64,000 nucleotides of DNA from Comamonas avium (GCF_014836675.1 NZ_JACSQK010000002.1:186001-250000), one strand, 5' to 3'. Shown: positions 8,575 through 16,138, counted from the first letter of the stretch. Translations and numbers: made by a program. The notes: generated by a model not told the origin, from the sequence alone.

Positions 8575-8905
8575 AGTGCTTCATGAAGCGATCAAGCTTC
8601 TTGCCGGCAATCGTCAACCAAACACCCAGCCCGAATGCAGCAATCAGCAAAATGAAGCTGATGGGGTGCTCCGGGATCCACCATGTCGGCAAAGACGGAT
8701 AGAGCTGGCTAATCGATGCTTGGGATGCTTCTGAACCCTTGGCAGTTGCGGAAACGATAGACACTGCCTGAGCGCCAACCTTGGCATACAAGCCAGCAAC
8801 AAGCCACCCAACAGCGACGTTCCAAAGCACAGTTCCTAGTGCAATCAGCCGCTTTGGCTTGCTCCAAAAGTAGTGATGAAGTCTTTCCAACAGAGCATCG
8901 ATCAT
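8567..8905 (-). CDS. 112-residue protein with two membrane segments, second gene of the small-gene operon
   Basis: This 112-residue protein has two clear hydrophobic segments, at about residues 20-42 and 82-101, separated by a polar Ser/Ala/Gln-rich loop of about 40 residues. Both ends are basic, suggesting a hairpin in the inner membrane with cytoplasmic termini. The start codon shares one base with the stop of the preceding gene (TAATG), indicating translational coupling. I do not recognise a family. In a defence setting a small two-pass membrane protein would be an obvious candidate effector, but this is inference from architecture and its CapW/BrxR-like regulator. Confidence 0.72.
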   Translation of the reverse strand: MIDALLERLHHYFWSKPKRLIALGTVLWNVAVGWLVAGLYAKVGAQAVSIVSATAKGSEASQASISQLYPSLPTWWIPEHPISFILLIAAFGLGVWLTIAGKKLDRFMKHYV

Positions 8906-9081
8906 TACTTTTGCTCCTTGCGAACGCCTTTGAACGGCTCCTTACTGGACGTTTTCACGTCCATAAAGCGACCTGTCGTTGTGTCACGTTTGACGTAATT
9001 ACCAGCCGGTGTCTGGGTTTGACTACGCTGGCGTACAGCACCAACACGGTGTCCATCACCAACAGGCGGATTCTTAGCCAT
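8905..9081 (-). CDS. 58-residue basic microprotein, first gene of the small-gene operon
   Basis: A 58-residue, strongly basic protein runs from the ATG at 9081 to a TAA at 8905-8907. It begins M-A-K-N-P-P-V-G-D-G-H-R and contains N-Y-V-K-R-D-T-T-T-G-R-F and a C-terminal P-F-K-G-V-R-K-E end. The regular turn-and-basic pattern resembles a widespread family of uncharacterised small proteins that I recall with nearly the same start and end, which supports it as a real gene. It is the first cistron after the promoter region with the paired operators, and its stop overlaps the next start. A nucleic-acid-binding role is possible given the charge. Confidence 0.75.
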   Translation of the reverse strand: MAKNPPVGDGHRVGAVRQRSQTQTPAGNYVKRDTTTGRFMDVKTSSKEPFKGVRKEQK

Positions 9082-9099
9082 AGCAATTCCTTTAAAAGC

Positions 9100-9147
9100 A
9101 CGACTAAATGCAGTCGTACTGATAAATATATGTAGTCGAAACGACTA
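9100..9147. promoter_or_regulatory. Paired operators between the small-gene operon and the WYL regulator
   Basis: Two perfect inverted repeats built from the same half-site stand in the 106-base divergent promoter region. The first is ACGACT (9100-9105), 6 bases, AGTCGT (9112-9117). The second is TAGTCG (9133-9138), AAA, CGACTA (9142-9147). The shared core is CGACT/AGTCG, inverted in orientation between the two sites. Their position, one next to each gene, suggests that the WYL regulator controls both directions. A possible AT-rich -10 element (GATAAATATA, 9121-9130) lies between them. Confidence 0.78.
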
Positions 9148-9187
9148 TGTCAAGCATTCGTAAACTTGCTATATTTCTGCCACTGCT

Positions 9188-10120
9188 ATGATCTTGAACA
9201 TGCCTAGCACCCAAGACAAAGACTCAGAACACGCCTCCTCACTCACGCTGAAGCAGCGCGAGCGCTTAGCGTTTATTGACTTTCAGCTTTATTTCCTGGG
9301 AGAGCTTCGCCGCAATGACTTGGTTGAGCGGTTTGGCATTTCGGCGGTAGTCGCTACGCGCACAATCGCCGAGTACCTCGCTTTGGCTCCAAATAACTGC
9401 AAGTTGGATAACAAGACTAAGGTTTACCGCCCAGAGCCTGGCTTTAGTCCATGGCATCAGCATTCCGTAGGTCAGGCTCTAGCGACCCTTGCTCAAGGTC
9501 TCACACTGAGCTTTGGACACGAGCAGAACGCGCTTCTGCCAAGCGAGCTTTCGCCCGAACTATCAATGCCTCGGCTCGAAATTCTTGCGCCAGTGGCCCG
9601 CGCAATTCATCAAGGCAAAGCCATCAAGGTCAAGTATGTCTCTTTGAGTAGTGGCGAAACAGAGCGAGAAATTGTTCCATTTGCACTTGTCAATAATCGC
9701 GTGCGCTGGCACATACGGGCATATGACCGCAAAAACAATAAATTTCTGGACTTTGTTTTACGCCGAATTCTTTCAGTGTCGATTCTTGAAGATGAACCGG
9801 TTCGCGAACATGAGCGAGCCACTTCTGACATTGAATGGAACCGAATCATTGGCCTAGAACTGGTTCCTCACCCCAAGCTCAAACGGCCAGAAGTAATCTT
9901 GCACGACTACGACATGACTGACGGAGTGCTCAAGGTCAACGTTCGCGCTGCAAATGTTGGGTACCTGATGAGGCTGTGGGGAGTTGATTGTTCTCCTGAC
10001 CACTCAGCATCAAAAGACAACGCAGAAGAATTTCATCTTTGGCTACGAGACCCGCTCTCCATTTATGGAGCTCCGGGCTTGGCACTTGCTCCCGGATATG
10101 CTCGCCCAGTGACGCCATAA
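9188..10120 (+). CDS. WYL-domain transcriptional regulator, CapW/BrxR type
   Basis: This 310-residue protein has the three-part layout of defence-associated WYL regulators: an N-terminal winged helix-turn-helix (about 15-75, with L-V-E-R-F-G-I-S as the recognition region), a WYL domain (about 135-215) with the R-W-H-I-R-A-Y and F-L-D-F-V-L-R-R-I motifs, and a C-terminal WCX-like domain. CapW and BrxR are known to repress CBASS and BREX operons from paired inverted repeats. Here it is transcribed away from a four-gene microprotein operon, with two inverted-repeat sites between. A second in-frame ATG at 9200 is also possible. The regulator family is well supported; the identity of its regulon is inferred from position. 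Confidence 0.85.
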   Translation: MILNMPSTQDKDSEHASSLTLKQRERLAFIDFQLYFLGELRRNDLVERFGISAVVATRTIAEYLALAPNNCKLDNKTKVYRPEPGFSPWHQHSVGQALATLAQGLTLSFGHEQNALLPSELSPELSMPRLEILAPVARAIHQGKAIKVKYVSLSSGETEREIVPFALVNNRVRWHIRAYDRKNNKFLDFVLRRILSVSILEDEPVREHERATSDIEWNRIIGLELVPHPKLKRPEVILHDYDMTDGVLKVNVRAANVGYLMRLWGVDCSPDHSASKDNAEEFHLWLRDPLSIYGAPGLALAPGYARPVTP

Positions 10121-10134
10121 ATCGCCTAGGATTC

Positions 10135-10270
10135 CGTAGACACTTTTGAGCCGTTGGGAATGGCGTCGTTCAAACACTACCGGCGGAGTGCCGCCAGCAG
10201 TGCTGTAGCGCCGCTTGGGGTTGTAAAACATCTCGATGTAATTAAAGACATCGGTCCTCTCATCGTTACG
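10135..10270 (-). pseudogene. IS3-family transposase remnant (OrfB 3' end)
   Basis: The minus strand encodes a stretch closely resembling the C-terminal end of IS3-family OrfB transposases, with the motif D-V-F-N-Y-I-E-M-F-Y-N-P-K-R-R followed by S-T-A-G-G and a P-P-V-V-F-E-like end. Only about 45 residues remain, with no catalytic core and no flanking OrfA. The sequence near 10139-10157 may be what is left of the right end. It sits between the WYL regulator and the Fic gene and shows that the region has taken insertions and lost parts of them. Confidence 0.75.
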
Positions 10271-10281
10271 ACTCACATTTT

Positions 10282-10307
10282 GAGCCGTATTTGTTATATT
10301 GCGGCTC
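10282..10307. promoter_or_regulatory. Inverted repeat over the fic promoter
   Basis: GAGCCG (10282-10287) and CGGCTC (10302-10307) form a 6-base inverted repeat with a 14-base spacer immediately in front of the fic start codon. The spacer contains TTATAT, a good -10 candidate, so a protein bound here would block transcription. This could be a self-control site for the Fic protein, which has a winged-helix-like C-terminus, but no binding evidence exists in the sequence. Confidence 0.5.
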
Positions 10308-11492
10308 ATGATAAAGGATCAAAAATGGGTTTGGCAGCTTTCTGAATGGCCCAAGTTTGTCTATGACGGTAAGTTGCTTGCTCCTGCGTTGGCTGAAGCC
10401 CATTGGATGCATGGCATGTTGGCAGGAAAGTCACAAACCATTGGGTTTGAAGGCGTCCAACAAATTGCGCTGGATGCTCTCGTCGATGAGGTCATCTATA
10501 CGGCCGCCATCGAGGGGGTGCGATTCCCGCGAGAGCTTGTGCATTCCTCGGTGGTGCGCAAGCATGAATTCTCCTCAAGCAGGACGGATAGCAGAAACGT
10601 CGATGGTTTAGTTGACGTTATTGACGACGCCATAGCTCATGCAGATCAGCCGTTGGACGCTGACAGACTGTGTCGCTGGCAGTCTGCGTTATTCCCAGGA
10701 GAGGTTTCCCACACCCTAAAGTGCGTGGTTGGACACTTCAGAGATGGCCATGGGCACATGCGGATCGTGAGCGGCAGCCATGGACAAGAAGTTGTTCACT
10801 ATGAAGCCCCACCGTCATCGGACGTCCCCAAGGAGATGGCGCGTTTTCTCCAATGGTTCGACGATACGAAACCTACTCAAAAGCAACCCCAAGATTTGTA
10901 CTATGACGGTTTTGCGCGAGCAGCAATTGCTCATCTCTGGTTCGAATGCATCCACCCGTTTGAAGACGGCAATGGCCGTGTGGGACGAGCTATTGTGAGC
11001 ATGGCTCTGGCTCAGAGTTTGCGGGAGACAACCGGGCTGTACAGCCTGTCATGCCAGTTGTTCACTGCTAGGAACGAATACTACGAAGCCCTAAATTCAG
11101 CCCAGCGTGGAGAAATGAAAGTGAGTGACTGGGTGAAGTGGTTCATAGGCCAAAGTACCAAGGCATGTGCCATTGCAACCAAGAACATAGACCAAATTAT
11201 TGAAAAGCGTCGCTTCTGGGAAAAGGTCCAAGACAGTGCTCTGAACGAGCGCCAAAAACGAGTGCTTCATCTCTTGCTAGACACAGGGAGCCGCACAGCC
11301 CCTGATGGTTTAAACGCTGAAAAATACATGGCCCTAACAGGCGTGTCTAAAGCTACAGCAACGCGAGATCTTTCCGCGTTGGTGAATGTAGGGCAACTCT
11401 GCACCCATGGAGTTGGTAGAGCACTCCGCTACTATTTGGAGCTAAATTTCCGTGAGGCCGGTCCGCATCCTGCGCCATGTGTAAAGGGCTAA
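10308..11492 (+). CDS. Fic-domain protein with DNA-binding-like C-terminus
   Basis: This 394-residue protein has the layout of Fic proteins with an N-terminal DUF4172-like domain (start M-I-K-D-Q-K-W-V-W-Q), a central Fic core with the motif HPFEDGNGRVGR near residues 215-226, and a C-terminal winged-helix region in which T-G-V-S-K-A-T-A-T-R-D-L reads as a recognition helix. Fic enzymes transfer AMP or similar groups onto proteins, and the complete motif suggests an active enzyme. A possible inhibitory S/T-x-x-x-E-(G/N) motif is seen as T-A-A-I-E-G near residue 68. I chose the ATG at 10308; a TTG at 10299 is possible. The function as defence, toxin or regulator cannot be decided. Confidence 0.85.
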   Translation: MIKDQKWVWQLSEWPKFVYDGKLLAPALAEAHWMHGMLAGKSQTIGFEGVQQIALDALVDEVIYTAAIEGVRFPRELVHSSVVRKHEFSSSRTDSRNVDGLVDVIDDAIAHADQPLDADRLCRWQSALFPGEVSHTLKCVVGHFRDGHGHMRIVSGSHGQEVVHYEAPPSSDVPKEMARFLQWFDDTKPTQKQPQDLYYDGFARAAIAHLWFECIHPFEDGNGRVGRAIVSMALAQSLRETTGLYSLSCQLFTARNEYYEALNSAQRGEMKVSDWVKWFIGQSTKACAIATKNIDQIIEKRRFWEKVQDSALNERQKRVLHLLLDTGSRTAPDGLNAEKYMALTGVSKATATRDLSALVNVGQLCTHGVGRALRYYLELNFREAGPHPAPCVKG

Positions 11493-11821
11493 AAGCGCTG
11501 ATAATTTAGGCTAAATGAATTGGCACTATTTTTCCGAATTGCTCTCGCCTAGGAATTTTGTAGTCCTATGAGAAATGTCTGCCTCCAAATTTTCACTAAC
11601 GTTGCCAACCTCCGCTGCAGGCGGTCATCTAGTTTGCAAGCATTTTGATAAACAACATGACCTGGTTTAGGTTCTCAGAAGCCCTGCAACGACTCTCAAT
11701 CGTTGCGAACAAGAAAAGCCCGGCAATGCCGGGCTTTTTTATTTTGAAATCACTCAGTCTGAACTTATCGCTAAATAATATTTTTTGGACTGCAACTGCG
11801 GCAAAAGGCCAATCGCCATCA
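11493..11821. other. Likely junction zone between accessory and core DNA
   Basis: No gene is seen. The zone starts after fic and ends at the first core-like gene. Base composition changes from AT-richer to GC-rich across it, and the far end of the Tn7-like element would be expected near here, but I could not identify a convincing set of about 20-base TnsB-binding repeats or a terminal TGT/ACA end by eye. A terminator lies at its right side. Confidence 0.4.
11714..11740. terminator. Rho-independent terminator
   Basis: Arms AAAGCCCGGC and GCCGGGCTTT around an AAT loop followed by a T-run. The A-run on the other side makes it usable from both strands, serving fic on the left and the small minus-strand gene on the right. 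Confidence 0.8.
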
Positions 11822-12052
11822 TCACAGGTTCAAGTCCATACCGAGCATGTTGGCAAGACCAAAGGTGAAGAGCCCTACGAGCAGCAGCGCGACCAAGAAG
11901 AGGGCGACCACCATGGCGCTCTTGCGTAGCAGCACGCGCCTGTCTGCGCCCTTCTTGCCTTGGTCGTAGTGCCACTTGATGGCAAAGAACATGCACGTGC
12001 CGAACATGAGGACTTTGAACGTAACGAAGACTACGGGGACCCAATCGATCAT
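11822..12052 (-). CDS. Small membrane protein, unknown function
   Basis: This 76-residue protein has two hydrophobic segments, roughly residues 5-25 and 44-70, joined by a charged K-W-H-Y-D-Q-G-K-K-G-A-D-R-R loop, suggesting a two-pass inner-membrane protein. I chose the ATG at 12052 (M-I-D-W-V-P-V); an upstream ATG at 12082 is possible but gives an unlikely N-terminus. I recall similar small proteins in Comamonadaceae, so it probably marks the return to core genome, but I know no function. Confidence 0.65.
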   Translation of the reverse strand: MIDWVPVVFVTFKVLMFGTCMFFAIKWHYDQGKKGADRRVLLRKSAMVVALFLVALLLVGLFTFGLANMLGMDLNL

Positions 12053-12231
12053 TTTGAAAATTTCCAGCCTATGACTTAACACTGTCTATCGCAAGGAGCG
12101 CAACCTCCCACAGATCAGAGGAGCGCAAACGTCAGCGGCTGCCATACACGGATGAGGTTGCTGCACGTTCCGGGACATGGTACTTAAAAGCAATTTCCAT
12201 ACATCGAGACGAAACATCGCCCTTAAAAACC

Positions 12232-13617
12232 ATGCAAGATGACAATTTGCCCATCTGGTTGCCACGATTAGCCGTGCAGGGCGGAACACGTTTTTTACAG
12301 ATCGCAGATGCGTTGCAGGCAGCAGTGGCCAACGGATCTTTGGCCCCGGGTGACCGCCTGCCACCGCAGCGCCAGCTGGCCGCACAACTGGGCGTTGACC
12401 TGACAACCATCACGCGCGCATACGACGAAGCCAGGCGCCGCCACCTGCTGGAGGGACGCGGGGCACGCGGCACTTATGTTGCGGCACCCAAAGTCGAGCT
12501 GAATCCCATCCTTGATCTGAGCATGAACACCCCGCCTCCGCCGGATGGCGTGGACTTTGACGACATGCTCAAGCAAGGCTTGTCTCAGGTTTTGATGAGG
12601 GCAGATACTGAATTGCTGATGGCTTACCACCTGGGTGGAGGCAGCGATTCAGACCGCAAGGCTGCAGCCCAATGGCTGGAGCCGATGTTTGGGCATCTGG
12701 ATCCAGAAGAGCTTGTTGTCTGCCCGGGTGCGCAAGCGGCGATTGCCGCATTGATTCTTGCGCTGACGCAGCCTGGAGACGTGATCCTGGCAGAACCACT
12801 CAGCTACCCCGGCTTGCTTGCCGCAGCGAGCCAGTTTGGCCGGCGCATCATTGCAGTGCCTGCGGACGAGCAGGGCATGCTGCCAGAGATGCTTGAGCAG
12901 GCATGCCGCCAGCACAAACCGGGGCTGGTCTATCTGAACCCGACGCTGCAAAACCCGACCGCCATCACCATGGCAGAAAGCAGGCGCTTGGCGCTTGCCA
13001 GCACCGCCAAGCGCTGCAATGTACGCATTGTTGAGGATGACCCCTACTGGCTCCTTGCCGATGCGCCACCACCACCGATTGCCACGTTTGCCCCGCAGCA
13101 GGTGGTCTACATATCCACCCTGTCCAAATGCCTGACGCCCGGCTTGCGTGTTGCCTTCGTGCTCATCCGTAATCGGCATGAACGTGAGCGTTTTCTGGTC
13201 GCGCTGCGCTCATTTGCGCTGATGGTTGCGCCTCTGACGGCTGCGCTGACCACGCAGTGGATTTTGGATGGCTCGGCTGCCCAATTGATGGAAGGCGTGC
13301 GCAAGGAGGCACGTCTGCGCCACCGGATGGCCAGAGATATTCTGGCGGGGCGCTACAGCGGCGCTGGAGACGGCCTGCATGTCTGGCTGGAGTTGCCTGG
13401 GTATTGGAGCTGCGCACAGCTGGCGCATGCCGCCGAAAGCGAGGGCATAGCCGTCACGCCGGCGCAGGCATTCGCCACGGGCAGCGCATCCGTAAATGCC
13501 ATACGGATCTCTCTGGGCAGCATCAAGGACCGTGCACGCTTACGGGCGGGCCTGCAACGGCTGTCTCACCTGCTGGCGCGGCGACCAGAGTCATTCAGCG
13601 CCGCTCCATCGAGCTGA
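12232..13617 (+). CDS. MocR-type (GntR/aminotransferase) transcriptional regulator
   Basis: This 461-residue protein joins an N-terminal GntR winged helix-turn-helix (about 15-80, with P-G-D-R-L-P-P-Q-R-Q-L-A) to a class I aminotransferase-like domain. The pyridoxal-phosphate lysine is Lys299 in an S-T-L-S-K motif, and the N-P-T-L-Q-N-P-T segment is the usual cofactor-site loop. Proteins of this type sense PLP, amines or amino acids and usually control nearby biosynthesis or transport genes. No obvious target lies next to it; the neighbours are a small membrane gene upstream in the opposite direction and a PepSY protein downstream. The regulated pathway is unknown. Confidence 0.88.
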   Translation: MQDDNLPIWLPRLAVQGGTRFLQIADALQAAVANGSLAPGDRLPPQRQLAAQLGVDLTTITRAYDEARRRHLLEGRGARGTYVAAPKVELNPILDLSMNTPPPPDGVDFDDMLKQGLSQVLMRADTELLMAYHLGGGSDSDRKAAAQWLEPMFGHLDPEELVVCPGAQAAIAALILALTQPGDVILAEPLSYPGLLAAASQFGRRIIAVPADEQGMLPEMLEQACRQHKPGLVYLNPTLQNPTAITMAESRRLALASTAKRCNVRIVEDDPYWLLADAPPPPIATFAPQQVVYISTLSKCLTPGLRVAFVLIRNRHERERFLVALRSFALMVAPLTAALTTQWILDGSAAQLMEGVRKEARLRHRMARDILAGRYSGAGDGLHVWLELPGYWSCAQLAHAAESEGIAVTPAQAFATGSASVNAIRISLGSIKDRARLRAGLQRLSHLLARRPESFSAAPSS

Positions 13618-13803
13618 ATGCGGCCATTGCTGCCCTCTCTTTTTGTGGTGCACATAGCTTTTGCACGCTGCAATGTTCTGCAGCCGATCCCCATGTGCAT
13701 GACATTCGGACAACAGATACAGAAAACACCCACCACCATGGCCCCCGGCATGCGCTATGGTTAACCCCTCTTCACGGATACGTGCTCCAGCACGCAAAGC
13801 ACC

Positions 13804-14331
13804 ATGTTCCATCTTCGTACGACCACTTCCGCCGCCTTGCTCGCCCTGTCTCTTGGCCTGAGCGCCCATGCAGATACCCCCGCGCAATGGCAGGCTCTGA
13901 CCGCTCCGTTGAAAGTCAACCTGGAGCAAGCTATTGCCAACACCACGCAAGCCGTGCCAGGCACCGTTATTGAAATTGATCTGGACGACGGAGATGGCGC
14001 TGGCGTGCGCTACGAAGCCCAGGTACTGACAGCGCAAGGCGAAAGCGTAGAAGTGTGGGTGGACGGCGTGACCGGCCAGGCCCGCATGCATGAAAACGAC
14101 GGCAAGGCCAAGCGCCGCGATGCAGAACGTGCCAAAACCGCCAAAATCAGCATCGTGCAGGCCATTCAGGCAGCCACCGCACACACGCCGGGTAAGCCTG
14201 TCAAAGCCGAGCTGGACAACCACTGGGGCAACGTCAGCTATGAGGTCGATGTGCTCAAGGCTGACCACACCGTCATGGCAATCAAAGTGGATGCCATCAG
14301 CGGCAAAATTTTGCGCGCCAAACCCGACTAA
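13804..14331 (+). CDS. Periplasmic PepSY-domain protein
   Basis: This 175-residue protein has a clear signal peptide (residues 1-23, ending A-H-A before D-T-P) and two PepSY-type repeats: one around residues 35-95 and one around 118-173, each with an A-I-x-x-A motif, a strand with Y-E-V/A and an end V-D-x-x-T/S-G-x. PepSY domains are thought to inhibit proteases or bind small ligands in the periplasm. It stands alone, with a terminator directly downstream. Confidence 0.82.
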   Translation: MFHLRTTTSAALLALSLGLSAHADTPAQWQALTAPLKVNLEQAIANTTQAVPGTVIEIDLDDGDGAGVRYEAQVLTAQGESVEVWVDGVTGQARMHENDGKAKRRDAERAKTAKISIVQAIQAATAHTPGKPVKAELDNHWGNVSYEVDVLKADHTVMAIKVDAISGKILRAKPD

Positions 14332-14362
14332 AGACTCTGCCTGACCCTTCAGGCCGCTGTAC

Positions 14363-14391
14363 AAGCCTGTGCCCGGTGCACAGGCTTTTTT
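14363..14391 (+). terminator. Rho-independent terminator after the PepSY gene
   Basis: Arms AAGCCTGTGC (14363-14372) and GCACAGGCTT (14378-14387) with a 5-base loop, followed by a T-run to 14391. Confidence 0.85.
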
Positions 14392-14547
14392 ACGTCGCTA
14401 CAAACGTCTGGGTGCGGCGGGCTATAGTGCGGCCCGCAAGCATGCATTAAGGTGGCCCAGCACGGGCGATTGCGCTTGTCATCGCACCCGCCATTGCAAG
14501 CGCTGGCGATTGACTGTTTTGTCATCCTTGCAAACACCTTTAAAACA

Positions 14548-14634
14548 ATAGCTTTTAACGCTTACCAGTCAATGTTTTCAGATAGTTTTCTATTTGAAAA
14601 CGTTACCTAGCAAGCACAATACGCTCCTTTTTCT
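14548..14634. repeat. Dispersed palindromic intergenic repeat, copy 1
   Basis: Member of a family of roughly 90-base imperfect palindromes found in gaps of this window. The pattern is an outer AGCT-containing arm, AACGCTT, about 10 variable bases, TTTTCAGATA, a short centre, then TTTGAAAAC and the mirror arm. Here the left half is well kept and the right outer arm has diverged. The family is described under findings. Confidence 0.75.
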
Positions 14635-14666
14635 TCTTAAAGCAGCCAGGCTGCAGTACCCGCGCC

Positions 14667-15068
14667 ATGAAATCCGCCATCCGCATCGTGGACGTTGACC
14701 GCCTCGAAACCTGGAGCAAATACAAACCCGGCATGTGCGACACCTGTGGCGCCAACTGCTGCACCATGCCACTGGAAGTGCAATTGACCGACTTGGTACG
14801 TCTGGGGCTGGTCGATCCCTTTGAGGTAGACAACGTCGAGCCCAAACTGATTGCCAGGCGATTGCTCAAAGCCAGGCTGATTGACCACTACACCCCCCGG
14901 CACAACATCTTCACCATGGCCCGTCGTGCCAGTGGTGACTGCAGCTTTCTGGATGCGCAGACACGCCGCTGCACGGTGTATGACAAGCGCCCCGAAACGT
15001 GCCGCCTGCACCCCAAAAAAGGCCCAAAACCGGGCTGGTGCGCCTATGGTGACCAGCGCATGCGTTGA
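14667..15068 (+). CDS. YkgJ-family cysteine-cluster protein
   Basis: This 133-residue protein has the Cys pattern of the YkgJ/zinc- or iron-chelating family: C-D-T-C-G-A-N-C-C near residues 25-33, a C-S-F-L-D motif near residue 92, and C-T-V-Y-x-x-R-P-x-x-C near 101-113. The family is thought to bind Fe-S or zinc; its cellular role is not settled. The length is normal. The next gene begins 15 bases after its stop, so they may form a two-gene operon. Confidence 0.85.
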   Translation: MKSAIRIVDVDRLETWSKYKPGMCDTCGANCCTMPLEVQLTDLVRLGLVDPFEVDNVEPKLIARRLLKARLIDHYTPRHNIFTMARRASGDCSFLDAQTRRCTVYDKRPETCRLHPKKGPKPGWCAYGDQRMR

Positions 15069-15083
15069 TGGTTACAACTTGGA

Positions 15084-15971
15084 ATGACAAGGCAGGCCTG
15101 GCAAGATATCGCCATGCCTTTGCACATCCCACATACCCCCTGGAACCCCACCGAAGTACAGGCCACGGTTCGCAGTTATCTGGACATGCTGGTTCAAGAG
15201 CTGGCAGGCCAGCGCTACAACAAATCAGCATGCAGACAGTTGCTGTTCGACGCATTGGCAGGGGAAAGATCACACGCTTCGATTGAGTTCAAATACTGCA
15301 ACATCAGCGCTGTTTTGCAGTTGCTGCACTACCCCAGCATCAATGGCTACAAGCGCCGCATCAACTTTCAAAAAAGTTTAATGCAAGAGGTAGAGCGGCA
15401 AATTCCGCTGTACCCACAGTTATCGGCCATTGTGCAAGCTGCGGTTGAGCAACCGGCAGCAGAACCGATGGCACCCAAGTTCGAACAAGCACTTCAAACG
15501 CCGCCTTCTAAAACCCATCAAGTCAGCGAAGCACTTGCGCAATATGCCGTGCGCAGCCCCGTCAAACGTGACTACCTGGCACAGGAAGCGCGCAATCAGT
15601 CGCTGGGTCTGGCGGGAGAGCAGTTTGCTTTGGCTTACGAGCAATGGCGCTTGCAACAGCAAGGCTTGCCCGGTTTGGCACTGCGTGTTGAACATGTCTC
15701 GCAAACGCTGGGCGATGGGTTGGGCTTTGACATTCGCTCTTTTGATGCCCAAGGCAATGAGCAAATGATTGAAGTAAAAACCACCCGCTTTGCCAAAGAC
15801 ACACCGTTTTTTGTCACGCGCAATGAGCTGGATGTGTCGCAGCAAGCCGCTGAGCGCTTTCACCTGTACCGCATCTTTGAGTTTAGACAGCAGCCTAGGC
15901 TGTTCACCTTGAAAGGTGCCATTACCGAGCACTGCCAGCTCGATCCTGTGACATTTCGCGCTTGTTTTTAA
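15084..15971 (+). CDS. DUF3883 (NOV-domain) protein, possible PD-(D/E)xK fold
   Basis: This 295-residue protein has a C-terminal DUF3883/NOV-type domain (about residues 170-275): a helix with L-G-L-A-G-E-Q, then G-L-G-F-D-I-R-S-F-D, then M-I-E-V-K-T-T. The E, D and E-V-K residues fit a restriction-nuclease-like core, and this domain is often attached to helicases or defence proteins. Here it follows an all-helical N-terminal region of about 140 residues. Two starts are possible, the ATG at 15084 and another at 15114; neither has a strong ribosome site. A role in DNA or RNA processing is plausible but unproven. Confidence 0.72.
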   Translation: MTRQAWQDIAMPLHIPHTPWNPTEVQATVRSYLDMLVQELAGQRYNKSACRQLLFDALAGERSHASIEFKYCNISAVLQLLHYPSINGYKRRINFQKSLMQEVERQIPLYPQLSAIVQAAVEQPAAEPMAPKFEQALQTPPSKTHQVSEALAQYAVRSPVKRDYLAQEARNQSLGLAGEQFALAYEQWRLQQQGLPGLALRVEHVSQTLGDGLGFDIRSFDAQGNEQMIEVKTTRFAKDTPFFVTRNELDVSQQAAERFHLYRIFEFRQQPRLFTLKGAITEHCQLDPVTFRACF

Positions 15972-16087
15972 AAGCCAATCACACCGCCATCCAATCACCG
16001 TTTTGCACCACAGGCCGTGCAGATGCAAAGCGCCGGCAAGGCAAAGACACTGCGTAGCAAGGCATGTGTTTCGGGCTAAGCAGCCCA

Positions 16088-16118
16088 TAAAAAAAGCAGC
16101 CTTAAGGCTGCTTTTTTT
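16088..16118. terminator. Bidirectional terminator
   Basis: Arms AAAAGCAGCC and GGCTGCTTTT meet around a TTAA centre, with A-run and T-run on either side. It separates the convergent DUF3883 and CNNM/CBS genes. Confidence 0.85.
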
Positions 16119-16138
16119 GACAAGGAATTCTCAGCGGC

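Noticed and set aside
1-11500. CRISPR array or CRISPR-associated transposon
   Set aside because: No regular direct repeats and no Cas-like genes are visible; two TniQ genes alone do not show RNA-guided targeting.
1-11821. Insertion of the element into comM, as in AbaR-type Tn6022 elements
   Set aside because: The operon order is similar but no comM fragment is visible in the window.
11822-11845. GGTTCAAGTCC resembling the T-loop of a tRNA
   Set aside because: No acceptor, D or anticodon stems and no CCA end can be built around it; the sequence is the 3' end of a small membrane gene.
13591-14364. A 257-residue open frame opposite the PepSY gene
   Set aside because: The plus-strand gene has a signal peptide, two repeats and a terminator; the antisense frame has no recognisable features.
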